NCBI GenBank assembly: GCA_024449915.1
Contig: JAMZAV010000954.1
Coordinates: 1-64,000, forward strand
DNA: 64,000 bases
Direction: 5' to 3'
From: Sweltsa coloradensis
Taxonomy: Eukaryota > Arthropoda > Insecta > Plecoptera > Chloroperlidae
Shown here: in pieces, positions 1-11,844 of the stretch
How the letters are laid out: every line of letters begins with the position of its first letter
Numbering within the stretch: the first letter of the stretch is position 1
Position numbers and translations under genes: made by a program
Notes under the pieces: generated by a model
What the model saw: the letters and a program-made list of their open reading frames with translations, nothing else
What the model was told of the DNA's origin: nothing
The model's database searches: none

Positions 1-649
1 AGACCAGGAATGAACGCTTTTTGGCACTATCGGATAGCTCCCGGCTAGGCCTAGCCTAGGCCTAGCCACACCATTATAGCAATGTAAAGTTTTTGTAGGC
101 AGCCTATAAATAGTTTTAGAAATACTAAAAGCTGAATAAGCATAAAAAACCATGGGGGGCCCATGAACCGCAGAAGTAGGCCCGACCAATCGATTTTCCC
201 GGGAATAATTTTTTTTGGTAGGGCCTAGCCTACTTTTTTCATTAACGGGACCCACCTCAATTTTTTTTTTTAATTGGTCCCCCCATTGTCGTTTATTTAT
301 TTATTTATTTTGGTTTACAATGAATAATTTTAACTTCCGAGGAGTTGAATGTGACTCTGACGTAGAACGTTACTCACACATTGACTAAAGGCGAGTACAT
401 TCCATTGGAACGCGTACCGGTATGGCCTACATGAGAGCATCGTCGCCGGTGCAAGCTGACATTCACCAAGTGTCCAGAATGAAAAAAATTTTCAATTTGT
501 CAAACACTCAACTAAGGCGAATATGCCCAAATGGACACCAAATGAAGCTGTAGGCCTATATTGGACCATTCGTTTTTGGAAATGAAACGTGAAAACACGA
601 TTTCACGCAAAATTCAAATGAAGTCGTTTTGCGTTGGAAATCCTTTATT
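1..649. other. No gene seen; AT-rich leader with TAGGCCTA words
   Basis: Nothing coding is recognisable. The stretch has repeated GGCCTAG words near 45-66 and short homopolymer runs. Small open frames here have no family features. Confidence 0.6.
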
Positions 650-1615
650 AGATGAGCGTAGCGAGCGAAGCGAAGATTCCATTTCACTACACTGGAGAAA
701 AAAATCCGGAATGTATTTTTGTTTTTTTTTTGTATTTTGTCTGTTTGTTAACACGATTCCCGGGTGAACCGATACTCCGATTGCGATGAAATTTTATGGG
801 ACCTTCGAAATCTCTGAACTTAAAACTGCACCGTACGAAAAATTCTATAAAAAAATTATTTCTCTTGAAAATCGCAATTTTACATTTTTTTCCGTTTTTC
901 TTTTTTTTTTTTTGTTTGTATTTTTTGTGTGTTTGTTAAAAACGATTCCGGGCTAAACCGATACTCCAATTGCAATAAAATTTTCTGGAGACCTTTGAAA
1001 TCTTTGAACTTAGAACTGCCACCTTTTTGAGCGCAATCGAAAAATTATTTCTCATGAAAATCGCAATTTTACTATTTGTTTTTGTTTTTCTTGTTTTTTC
1101 TGTTTGAATTTTTGTGTGTTTGTTAACACGATTCCGGCTAAACCGATACTCCAATTGCGATGAAATTTTCTGGAGACCTTTGAAATCTTTAAACTTAGAA
1201 CTGCCACGTTTTTGGGTACAATCGAAGAAATATTTCTTATGAATATCGTACTTTCACGATTTTTTTTTTACGATTTTTAGTGCGATATTTTCGTGACATT
1301 TGGGCCGATTCTGACCAAAACGGGTGGGGCTACAAACGTTCATATTTCACATGGACGTTTAAGGTAATTGTTATGTATTGATTTTTGGAAAGAAAGAGTT
1401 GAAAAAGTTGGCCAGAATCCACAGAAATAAGGTTTTAATATGAGTTTTTTTGAGGTTTATAATAACAATTAACGAATAGTAACAATAGAAACTTGACAAC
1501 AATCACCTAACATGCATTCAAAAGCACTTGAAAAGGAAAAGTGGAACCATTAAAACTAAAAACTGACAAAAACAGCTCATCCATCAACGCGGCGGGACTA
1601 AAGCGTTTTCCTAGT
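650..1615 (-). repeat. Dispersed repeat R1, copy A (subfamily a)
   Basis: One end reads GATGAGCGTAGCGAGCGAAG and the other ends in GCGTTTTCCTAGT. The same pair of ends recurs at 13.2, 15.8, 42 and 57-64 kb. Inside, a ~190-bp module (GCGATGAAATTTT, CTTCGAAATCTCTGAAC, GCAATTTTAC) is repeated about three times in tandem (near 780-880, 965-1075 and 1150-1270). No transposase is visible, so this is probably a non-autonomous mobile element of unknown class. Confidence 0.75.
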
Positions 1616-2816
1616 ATTTAAAATAGCAACGTTAAAAGTTTTGTAGGTGGAGTATTTTTAGAAACTAGGAATGATGCAGGTTGCTGTTGGTACCATGTAG
1701 AATGAAGGAGGCGTGCACCAAGCATGGCCAATAATATGTGCGTGTCTTTGTGATTATCTGTGCAATAAACGTATATAATTGTACATTTTCGGAGTGGAAT
1801 AATTGTGTTTTCCTGGCCTCCCGAAACTCAGATAGAGTAGGCCTAGATGTAGTAGTTGTAATTGTCTCAATCAATCAATAATCAATCAGAAAAAATGTTT
1901 ATTCACAAGAAAATGCTTATTACATTGGTTACATGGCTTATTTATAACACAAGTTAATCAGTACAATAAAAGCTCATAGTTGAGGTCAAAAAATAACAAT
2001 AATGAATGATGAAACAAAATAATCTATGAGTGAAATGACAATAGTAATGAAATAAAATTCTATAAATGCATTATCATTTGAGAAGCCCACATAAGCATAA
2101 TGCTCGTGTGTGGGCAATTACAGAACATATTAAATACATTGTTCATAATCAACAAGATGATGGCTAGAGTAAATTTACTTTAGTTTAAATAGAGAAGAAA
2201 AAAGTATGTGCAAGGAAGCAAATGTGAATGGTTACCCTAATCCTTAATATTAATTCACATTTCAAGCCTACCCTGTAACTCATAGGTTACAAAGGTTCCT
2301 AAAGCTAGAGACCTAAAAACTATAGACTTAAAAACTAAACTTAAAAACTAAACTATTACTGCAAATAATAAGTTAAAACTGATTGGGCATTCTGATTACT
2401 GTTAAATCCTTTTTCGAGGAGCCACCTCTTTACATTCTTTTTAAAAGTGTAGAAAGAAGAAGAGAACATATTTAAAAAAAAAAAAAAAAAAAAAAAAAGT
2501 TTTCACCGAATTTTCACATTTTTTGAGGGGGTTCCCGTTAATGAACAAGTAGGGCCTACCTTTTTTTCTACTTCAAGATTTAGCATGCTTTTATTCAACT
2601 TCATGATACAAAAAATACATTCCTACAAAACCAAGACATTGATTTACATATTATGAAGGTGAAATGCCTCACATGAGCACGGCTTGTGTGTGGGGCGCAT
2701 AATATTTTGTGGTAGATAATTCAGTTTAGATGGCAGGATGACGTTTGAATCTTCGTAGGTAGACATCTAGTACCTATTCCATGAAAGTATATAATGTAGG
2801 GTACCTAGGTGATATT
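1616..2816. other. No gene seen; AT-rich spacer with an A25 run
   Basis: No coding similarity or RNA gene was recognised. A run of about 25 A lies at 2474-2498. The DNA is otherwise low-complexity AT-rich. Confidence 0.6.
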
Positions 2817-3724
2817 GGGGTAATTAGAACAAATTTGTGTAAGTTGACCTATGATCTCAATTTCATATTAACTAGAAAAAACATATTATAAATGTTTTAG
2901 TGGTTATCAGATACCTTGAAACATTGGCTTTCTTATAAATTAAATGATTTTGCATTCATGTGTTATTTTTAGATTGCAATGATTTTTTTTTTTCTACAAC
3001 AACGGTGGCGCATATTGTTCCTTATTAACCCCCAACATTTTGGGGAATAAGGAACAAGCATTATAATAAGCAAGGTAGGTGCATTAAACATACATGGGGC
3101 AAATAGGAACTAGGTATTTGTAGTATAATTTACGTAGCTAAGATTCATCTTGATAGCTTGCTTATGACAAGTTTATAACAGATGCAAATTGTAGTATTTT
3201 TTTTAATAGCTAGAAACATGACATTACATTTTATTTTAAACTGTAATTTTTGTCTTAAAACTACACAAAGCTTCTCATAGCATGATGTTATAGTTTAAAA
3301 AAAAGTATTTGTATCATGAAAATTTCAAATATAGAATTGTTATTCATGAATTACTATTTAATAGGAAAAATAACACTTTTTAAAGTGGGGGCAATTAAGG
3401 AACACTTCCCTCCACCTTTATTAATTACCAGATTGTTCATCAGGGCCTACTTGTTGTTGTTTTTAACTTTTCCAAAATTGATTGAATTATTTTTTTGAAT
3501 CTGGTTCTATAAATTAAATTTAGTGAATCCCAATTGAGGCTTAATTGGGCCTAGAAAAGATTTGCCTCATTGAATGATATACACAGGTCATCACTCAGGG
3601 CCAAGCAAAGATAATTACTCTATGCTCTACTGGAATTTTACATTCAACAGTTCCAGTGTTGATGCTTTGGTGATTCTTATTAAACCTACCTGCATGAACG
3701 AGACATGTTTGTTCCATTTACCCC
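2817..3724. mobile_element. Inverted-repeat element with dispersed GGGGNAATAAGGAACA motif
   Basis: The ends are imperfect inverted repeats: GGGGTAATTAGAACAAA on the left, and the complement of TTTGTTCCATTTACCCC on the right. Versions of the same motif recur inside at about 3015 (minus), 3042 (plus), 3096 (plus) and 3386 (plus). The copies at 3015 and 3042 form a 41-nt near-perfect hairpin. No open frame looks real and no target duplication is obvious. Probably a non-autonomous DNA transposon whose transposase-binding motif is multiplied internally; that reading is inference. Confidence 0.5.
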
Positions 3725-3739
3725 TCTGATATAGCCTTA

Positions 3740-4399
3740 TTAGCGGGTTGGGGCGTATCGCTCCCCCCCCCATGTGATTCTTTAAAAATAAAAATAAATG
3801 ATTTTATTATTTTATTGTGGCACACCGCACCAAATGCAACTCTAAAACCTGATTTTCAAAATTTTAGCCTGCGGCGCTATTTATTTAAAACTCCCCAATA
3901 ACAAATCAACTTTCCTTTATGTTGTCAGAAATAATCAGTTTGCCTCTGAAAGGTGTCCTGCATCAGTGTACATCGATTTATTAAGTTGTCCTCCTATGTG
4001 AATAGTTTTTTGTTTTAACTAAATAGATAGACGTTTAAACAAATAAATAAAATTATGAAATGACACATAAGATCAACGTTATAATAAATGTTGGCAATCT
4101 AGGCCATTGCTGTAAATAATCGTAAAGCTCGGACATGAAGACAAAACAATTGTGCACCAAACTCCTTGTTTCCCGTATTGCATTCCGCCCACGCACTTTT
4201 TTCTAAAAAAAACGTCCCAAATGCACTCTAAAAACCTGCATTTTCCAAAATTTTAGCCTGCGGCGGTCGCATTTATGGGGGGCTCCTCCCCCCCTAATAA
4301 ACCCCCCGTGGGCATCCGCGCTTAGTAGTCCCTTTCCCCACGACTGTAACATGCACACGCAAATCGCCCCCCCCATGATATGTCCTAGATCCGCCACTG
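3740..4399 (-). mobile_element. hAT-like MITE, degenerate copy
   Basis: This is the reverse-orientation relative of the element at 32,113-32,740. They share CTGATTTTCAAAATTTT, GCCTGCGGCGCTATTTATTT, AACTTTCCTTTATGTTGTC and the terminal GATCCGCCACTG. The 5' terminus near 3740 has decayed to a T/C-rich stretch, so no target duplication is recognisable. It abuts the THAP-transposase relic at 4400. Confidence 0.7.
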
Positions 4400-4948
4400 C
4401 TTGTGGCAAAGCGTGAAAGATGAATAACCACTAACTCGCATGTGTACAACGCTGAGTTACAATATTCACTGATTCCCCCAAACCATGTTTTGCCTTCTTT
4501 GACTGTGACATCACTGCTTTTTATGCCCTTACCAGAAGTTTTGTCGTGACAGTTAAAATCGACCCTGGATGGCATGCGTTCATTGATAACGGGGTCTCTG
4601 CAACCTTGTGCCAAAGTTGAAACATTAAGTAGGCATTGCCAAATACAAAGAATAGGTACATTTGAAAACTTTGTATCACTCTTTTGCTAGTAATCATCTC
4701 CATCGCTGTCCTCTGGCGCCACTGTCCGACACTTATCCCGCTGTCACAGTCATCGTCCGGACTTATGATGGGTCCACAAGGGTCGGTTGTAACCGTTTTA
4801 GTTTCAGAATTGGAGTGAAAAAAATTGCTAATACTTATATATGTTTCTGCTCCCATTTCACATTGCACTTCTATTTCACAGTAACGATGATCGATTTCCA
4901 AACAATCCAATGCATCTAAGAATACCGGTACACTAAATTGTTGCCAGT
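4400..4948 (-). pseudogene. Probable second part of THAP-type transposase relic
   Basis: On the minus strand two overlapping frames (4521-4910, continuing in another frame to about 4400) look like one broken coding stretch. Short blocks such as DPVINE and GSILTVTT lie in different frames. They resemble the segment that follows the THAP domain in a THAP-plus-transposase family common in invertebrates. An upstream block with EVQCEMGAE also resembles that family's linker. The THAP half lies at 6620-7029 on the same strand, on the far side of the inverted-repeat element 4950-6593, and the relic is cut off downstream by the hAT-like MITE. The THAP assignment of the other half is firmer than this one, which is a judgement from remembered family patterns. 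Confidence 0.35.
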
Positions 4949-4949
4949 T

Positions 4950-6593
4950 GGGTCATTCTCAAATAAAATGACCCTTGTGCTGTCCCACCTTAATATTATT
5001 TTTTTTTTAGATCAAGATATTGATTTGCATAAATTTTGGTTGTACATTTTCAGAATACTTATAGTTTTTATTAGCTCCATGAATTTTTGCACTTCTATCT
5101 TGTAAGGTTGACCTTTAATTCAATGTCGGGTATTGCAAAATGTGTTAAAACCCATGTCCCTATCCTCAAAACCAGAAGTGTTTTTGTAAAATGTTTGACT
5201 TTAAGACTAAAATTTATTTAGTCTCTAGATTGGAATTAATGCAGAAATAACAGTTAATAACTGTGTGTTAGTGACTTTTTTTAACAATTTACATTTTCAA
5301 ACAATAACTAGTGGAAAGTGTTTGTCCCTAATGTGGCAATCATAATAATGTCATGACTGTTACCATTGTAAAAGAGTTTAAATAATTTTTCAAGAAGGCA
5401 GTGGATCAATCTAGAAGAAGAAGAACAGCTCCTGACATGGCATCATGGAAGTTTGGGTTGTTTTGACATGAGAACTCTTTAAAATTGAAAAGTAAACATT
5501 TTAACGGTGAGTATTTTAATTCAATGTCATGAATGTTACCAAGATAAAACAATTTAATTTGTATTTAATATTTTATTTAACAATTGAGTTAAGTTACAAT
5601 CAAGTTCCAGCTCATAGCAAACATAACCCTACTTTTTCAAATGGGATTGTTAACAGCTAATGAATTAATGAAGTTAAAATGTCATGCATGTTACTTGTCA
5701 GGTATGTTACTTTCAAAAAGTAACATTACCAAGGGCATCGTGGATTACTGCATTAATTTCCTGCAACTGTAGATGTGTTTTGAAGGGAGAGGTTGTAATT
5801 CATTGCCATACTCAAAAGTAACAAAACACTTGTTTTTATTGATTTTCAGTGATCACTTGTCAAGAATGTTACTTTTTGTCAAGACCGTTACCCGTAGTGT
5901 CTCTTTACTTTAAACTCAACACAAACTTGTTGGATTAGATGGATTTTATCTTTAGGTTGACTGATTTGTACACTAACAAGCAACATGATCTTAGAAAAAA
6001 ATTATTACTGTTAGAAAAGTAACTTTTTTGTCAAGACTGTTACTTTTTGTCAACACCGTTACCCGAGCTAATTATTAAATTAAGTCTTATTTAAAGTTTA
6101 AAATAACTGAATCACATTTTTAATCTTATTTATAATATTAATACTTCATTGCTAACAGTGATCTTGATAAAATTTGATTTGCCATTTGTCCATTATTAGT
6201 AAGTTAATTACCAGGTTTTGAAATTTGAGTAACATTCTTGACATTTTGGTATTATAAAAAGTGATTAAAATAAAAATGTATATTTTATTGAACGTATTAG
6301 TTTTGTGTGATAATGTAACTAAAACTATTGTGCACATGAATATAGATTTAATAAATAACTTCTTACATCAATTGTCACTTTTATGTCCGGTAACAGTCAT
6401 GACATTTTCGTACACTTGGATTGATGAAAATGCTTGTATGTAAAAAATTTTTGTTTTTTTTTGATAAACCCTTTTAGGGCTGTAAGAACAAATTATTGGA
6501 TAATGTATTGTTAAAGGAGGCATCCAATTTTATGTTATAATTTTTTCTTGCAAGCATTTTTTTCAATATGGTCATTACGTTTGAGAATGACCC
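4950..6593. mobile_element. 1.6-kb inverted-repeat element with dispersed GTCAWGAMYGTTAC motif
   Basis: The ends are imperfect inverted repeats of about 26 bp that begin GGGTCATTCTCAAA on each strand. Inside, a 14-16 bp motif (GTCATGACTGTTAC, GTCAAGAATGTTAC, GTCAAGACCGTTAC) occurs at least eight times. It is on the plus strand at about 5350, 5526, 5681, 5698, 5871, 5890, 6031 and 6050, and inverted at about 6228 and 6390. No coding region is visible. It appears inserted within a THAP-transposase relic. No clear target duplication was seen. Confidence 0.55.
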
Positions 6594-6619
6594 CCTTACG
6601 CTTTGGGTTTTTGTTTGAT

Positions 6620-7029
6620 TTTTTTACCACACTAGGCTGATGACACTTTTGAAATGCTACATTAATTATTGCAACTTGAGCACTTCGTTTTTGTAGATAT
6701 TTGTAGATTTTCTATGTTTTGGCGATAGTTTGCTCTTACCACTCAAATGTAAAGATGGAACTGAATGTTCTTTTAGAGTTTGTTTCGATTTAGTGCCTAA
6801 TAGTTCAACTTTAAGTTGGGAGGGAAGTTCAAAATCTTCGTCTTCAAAGTGATCAGAGCAGACACAAGTTTGCTTAGACGGAAAAAAGCTATTTCGATTT
6901 ATTTTGTGAAGCCACTGTTTATGTATAGAAGGAAATTGCGTCTTACTGGGAATAACATACATGTAACGAAATGCCACGCTCATTACTACGCTCATTATTT
7001 CATGGGTAGACACCACACGTTTTCACCAT
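6620..7029 (-). pseudogene. THAP zinc-finger domain relic (transposase N-terminus)
   Basis: Reading from an ATG at 7029-7027 on the minus strand gives MVKTCGVYP followed at once by TGA, then NNERSNERGISLH in the same frame. A frameshift then leads to a frame with FPSIHKQWLHKINR, the CSDHF block and a terminal HSVPSL. These match the THAP (C2CH) fold in order: N-terminal Cys, FP, the W plus basic helix, CSxHF and AVPS-like ends. The stop replaces the expected second cysteine codon (TGA where TGC/TGT belongs), so the zinc site is lost. THAP domains bind DNA and are found in transposases as well as host factors. With the fragment at 4400-4948, a transposon relic is more likely than a host gene. 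Confidence 0.7.
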
Positions 7030-7736
7030 TGTTATAAAATGTGTAAAACACACACAATGAACACACTAGTAACTTTAGCACAAGTCACAATGTATAATGT
7101 AGAAGGAAACTCTTTACTACCCGAGAGATCACCTAACACTAGTGGCCTCCGTCCGTCAACCCTATACCGGTATGCGGGCGGACTCACGCCAAGTGACGTA
7201 GGATGGGTGCAGCTAACTAGGCGCGTGAATATCTTCAAAACTTGTTGGTCGATTTTGTTGCATTTTTTTCTGATCTCTATGATAACATACATTCTTTTTT
7301 TAAATTCAAATGATGTTTGAAGAGTGGACTGGGCCTTTAAATTTAGGCCTATAGGTATTTACTTTAAAATGTCATAAATTCTCACATAAAAATGATAGGG
7401 CCTAATAGACCTGAAATGTTGTGTAACTTAAACTACTGATGGTAGATAATTGACAATAGGTCATTTCATTTATAACACATATGACATAATATATTATCCA
7501 TTATGTCCCATAAATTTAGGCCAATTACTTAAAAGTACTTTCTGAGAAAAATGTTCCTAAAGTTTATCATATCCAACTTTGTTGTTATCAGTCGGAGAAT
7601 ATACAAACGTTCAGTTGTCTCGCAAATACTCGTTGGGGGGAGCTAGAAGAATGGCGAAAATGGCCCAGCGGTTGACGCGCTCTTTAATCAAATAATAAAC
7701 TCAAAACAAAACCTCAATAACATCTCAAAATTTAGC
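7030..7736. other. No gene seen
   Basis: AT-rich spacer with short open frames only (for example 7039-7320, plus) that show no family features. Confidence 0.55.
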
Positions 7737-7740
7737 TTAA

Positions 7741-8458
7741 CCCATCCGCACCAGCGCCCCAAAACGCTAGCGCGCCCACGGAAACCGCGCACTTTTGCCC
7801 TCTGCACATCGAAGTTGCAGCGTAGTACAGTAAGAACAACGTAATCAACATCATCACTGTCACTATCACTTATTATCACCGTAGCATTGTTTCTAGGTCT
7901 AGGCCTGTTCACAACTAACAATACACGAATTTGTAGGGCTATACTATAAGTACGCACTCGCGATCGTGATCACGCCCATTCCTAACCTCAATGTTACTCC
8001 CACGCACACAACGCACATTTCTTCTTCACTGTCACTTTCACTTACTATATCTGCACCGGTTCTACGCATACGATTAAAATCACAACCTTCACCATCACTA
8101 TCACTGAAATCTGATCCAAGAACTTTAAAAATTGACTATTTAAGATTGTTTTTGCCGAGAACGATGCTTTGGTTGATCCGAATCTGTCATTCTTGACAGT
8201 AGTCGGGCGCGTAAGTTTCACGTCGATAACAAAGTCGATTGTAGCTTCAAGTTTTTGCCGTAAGAGTATCAAAGAACACAACTAGATGTCACTACATGTT
8301 TGACGCGGGAAATGCAACAAAAAGTACAACAATTGGCCGATAGGAGCTGATACTACTGCAGTTTGAATGGAAGCGCGCGTAAATGCGGACCAGTCCGCTT
8401 ATGGCTTCCGTGGCCAGGCCATGATTCGCGGACTAGTCCGCTTATGGGTGCAGATGGG
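7741..8458 (-). mobile_element. piggyBac-like relic with TTAA target sites
   Basis: TTAA lies at 7737-7740 and at 8459-8462. The element starts CCCATCCGCACC and, on the other strand, CCCATCTGCACC, so 11 of 12 terminal bases match. CCC termini in a TTAA target are typical of the piggyBac superfamily. On the minus strand, remnants of an acidic N-terminal region are visible near 8110-8000 (FSDSDGEG, VSESDSEEE) and near 7870-7840 (ISDSDSDD). Such acidic N-termini are usual in piggyBac transposases. The catalytic domain is missing, so this is an internally deleted, non-autonomous copy. Confidence 0.7.
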
Positions 8459-8462
8459 TTAA

Positions 8463-9481
8463 AGGGGCTATTAACCCAAAAAAATATTTTTTACCACATA
8501 ATCTATAGCTTATTACTACATTAAAATGACCGTTTAAAAAGTTATATCTTGTAACTGTGGTTTTACACGAATTTTTCAATTTTTTTGATCCAGAAAATAG
8601 CGAAAATGGTCGTTTTGGGAAATTTCTTAAATCGGCTTTAACCTGCTTCTTTTTTGTTTCACATAGATACTAGAGCATCATACCAATCTAAAATGGCCCT
8701 TTATAACATTGTGTTTTGAAACTGTGCACAAATATACACTCAAACACGCAAAAATATGCATTCCAAAATCACACCCCTTCTTGGTAATCAGCATATTTAT
8801 TTTAAACGAACCACTTGCCCAAATTACAAATCAAATTATAGAGGATTTACAGAAAAGGCTGTAGAGTATGTACATAATGGCCAGTATTTTTATGGATCAA
8901 AATCCTCCAAGTTCACGGGGCATAAAGATTGTCCCCATGTTATTTCTTATGGGAGATTTTTCCCGATGGGACCTAGCTGAAAACACCAAGTTTGACAATT
9001 TTTGGGGGGTTAATGGTAGTGGTGGACCCAATATTTTTCTGTTTATTACTAAATTCATAACTAGCTAGCCTGAATGAAATATATTTTTTGAGTTTAGAGG
9101 AGTATAGGACATGCGTTTTTAGGAAAAATTGCTTTTTCGCTCGGCCAACTGACACCACAGGTGTCTGAAATTTTGAACATATGTCACAAATGGGGGAATT
9201 ATAGGGCCTCTACAGTAACACATTTGTAAAATTTTGTTTTAAAATAGTTTATAAAAAGTTAAATAAGTTTTCACAATTTTGATTTTGCTAAAAACTCTAA
9301 AATTGCCCCATATTCAAAAATTTTTTTCTGACTGATTTTAAAAGTCAAAATTTGGAAAATCTATGACCACAGGGCTGTGCTTTATTGACAACTTTGCAAA
9401 GTTTCATATACGTCGGATGCATCTTGGCCCGATCGAATAGCTATTTTGCAAACCCAGCCAAATGTGTTCCCATTCCCTCCT
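8463..9481. mobile_element. Possible TTAA-flanked element next to the piggyBac-like relic
   Basis: TTAA at 8459-8462 is shared with the previous element, and another TTAA lies at 9482-9485. The ends read AGGGGC on the left and the complement of CCTCCT on the right, which is only a weak inverted repeat. The interior has no credible coding frame. The call rests on the paired TTAA sites and the abrupt start, so it is tentative. Confidence 0.3.
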
Positions 9482-9485
9482 TTAA

Positions 9486-10679
9486 ACAATGTGACTGTCA
9501 AGAATTTTCCTAATGTTTAGTATTTTGTTTTTCCAGTATTGTTGTATGGATGGTTGCGTTTTGATGTGGGCTGTGTTGTGTGTGTGTGTGTGTGTAACCA
9601 CGGTAACTTACCATTGGCTGGCAAATTCCAATTTTTATGTTGATCAGAGCACTTTCTTCAAAATTTACATCATAGCAAAATGCCTTCAATGGTGCCATAC
9701 ATTGGATTCACTCTTATCCCAGACTTAAACTACACAAATCAATGAACGTACGTAAAGCTGTAATTTTTACAATAACATTAAACACTTTATTATCATTGCC
9801 GTAATCCATAGTAGGGTATGTATGTACATACTTAATTCAACAACTTATAGCTCATACTTCATGTAGCCTAGCATTGTTAAGTTATATGCATGCCAACTTT
9901 ATGAAGTAGGCCTAGAACCATACAATATTTCAGTAACTATCCCGGGGCTTACATACGCCATATTATATAGGCCTAACTTACATACGCAAAATGTGTTCTG
10001 GCTGCCTGTATTTGTTTTGTACATGTATTGGACATATTCAAAGTCAAATAAATAATAATAAAAAAACAACAAGAATAAATAATAAATAATAAATAATAAT
10101 AATATTAACTATTTTTCCTTATTGAAAAAAAAAAAAATTATGTGCAATATCCACACAATTAAATTCATAGTTTCTCTTTCAATATTTAGGCAAAAATTTT
10201 CTGAAGTTTCTACAAATAATACTGATCAGTAGTACGGCCTACGTGATATTTTTTTTGTATGATTTCATATAAGCGGAAAGGTCCTATCAGTATAGACCTA
10301 TCAGTTATATAGTTTGATTGACCCTGCAATGTTTTTCAATGGGCATACAGTTGCGGCTCTGGTCTGAAGCGTGTAGTTCTTAGTGGGTCACATCATAAGA
10401 CATAGCATTTTTTATATAACTATTGTCACATCTTAGCATATTTATTAATGGTCCTCATTTATCAAACAATTGCATTGTTATCTGAATATGATACCTATTA
10501 TTAAACTAATTCACAATGTTTTTATCTGTGGTACTCTGTGGTAGGCCTGGATTAGGTTAAAATTTCAGTTATTTGATGCACTTGGTTTACATTCAACTAC
10601 CTACCCTATGAGTTTTGGTAGGCAAGGACTTGATATAGCTATGTTACTTAAAGCTCTTAAAATGCATTTCTCTCCACAG
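9486..10679. other. No gene seen; simple repeats upstream of eIF5
   Basis: This stretch holds a (GT)n tract near 9573-9593, AATAATAA runs near 10,050-10,110 and unassigned AT-rich DNA. It probably includes the eIF5 5' intron, because a good 3' splice site (TTCTCTCCACAG) ends at 10,679. Confidence 0.55.
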
Positions 10680-10963
10680 GATACCAAACTTTTCGACCAA
10701 TAGCCGTAGGAAGTTACAGCCGTTCAGAGAAACGTGACTTTCCTTTTTTCGTATCATAATTTCGCTGTAGTGCCATCCGGTCGTGTCTTCTCGGCAACTT
10801 CAAGATGGGGAGCGTGAACGTAAACCGTTCCATCAGTGATGCGTTCTACTGTTATAAGATGCCCCGTATCCTGGCCAAGGTTGAGGGGAAGGGGGAAACT
10901 GCATCAAAACTGTTATTGTCAACATGATAGAAGTTGCCAAGGCCATCGGAAGACCCGCTACCT
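10680..10963 (+). CDS. EIF5: eIF5, first coding exon (partial gene, one frameshift)
   Basis: eIF5 is the GTPase-activating protein for eIF2 in the 43S/48S pre-initiation complex. After a splice acceptor ending at 10,679 there is about 125 nt of 5' UTR, then ATG at 10,805. The frame reads [21 protein letters not shown] and AKVEGKG. The reading frame then slips by one base within a G/A run near 10,885-10,897 and continues with [17 protein letters not shown] to a GTAAGT donor at 10,964. The sequence matches the conserved N-terminus of eIF5. The residue equivalent to the catalytic 'arginine finger' (Arg15 in yeast and human) is Cys here (TGT, one transition from CGT). The split tyrosine codon is completed by the exon at 14,707. 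The frameshift could be a sequencing error or pseudogenisation. Confidence 0.85.
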
Positions 10964-11844
10964 GTAAGTTGTGCTGTTAGGAAATAGTAATTTCAGTTGT
11001 AGACATACTGTATTAGGTATTATCATTTTAGCTACAAAATATAGTACTTAGTAGACAGGTTGTCTATTATAGTCTAGCTAGAACATCAACAACTAAACAT
11101 CATTAGCCTGCATTTATATTATATCCTGGCCGTGGAAGCTACCCAACAGTTTAATTTGTGAGGGTCAAATTTTGACCTGTTGTTATTGATACGAATTTGT
11201 GGTTTTGTTTGTGTTGTTCCGGATTCTTAGTATTGTTTTCGAGTAAAAAAACCCGGGGTAATGTTTTGGATGTCATCCCTTTTACTTTGTACCAAAGATA
11301 AGTTATTACATAATTAAAAATTAAATGGCATTAATATTATTAATGTTTTTCTCAGTATAGTTTTTTGTAATTCTAAGAAATTATAAATTTTGCAGCATGT
11401 AGGCATGTATGTAATATATATAACAATATATTATATACATATATATATATATATATTCTAAACTCAATGGTTAAACATTAAAGTGGGTGTTTTTTTAGGC
11501 AAGCTACAAGACTAAGTAGGTTTTAAGGTTACCAAAATCTGACAAAACAATTTTTTTTAAAGTACCTACTAAAAAATACTAGGCTGTGTGGTTGTTGCTA
11601 AATGCCAAGATACTATGTCGCAAGTTTTTAATTGCATCATGCCCGCCCATTCTTTGCAGACAATTCGGGGTGATATCAGTAGGCAAAGAGCCATTTCTTC
11701 AACTAATGTTCTTCAAATATCATGTGTTACAACTTAACTTACAATCACTATGTACTATTGCTTGGGTTTGATAGGGCCTAGAGGCGGGTTTTAGTTTTGG
11801 GTTTGGGGGAAAAGATTGATGGGAGGCGGGGAGCCAACAGCTTC

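Noticed and set aside
650..1615. Bacterial or phage origin of GCGTAGCGAGCGAAGCG words
   Set aside because: The words are the ends of a repeat family scattered among animal introns and transposons. There is no bacterial gene structure.
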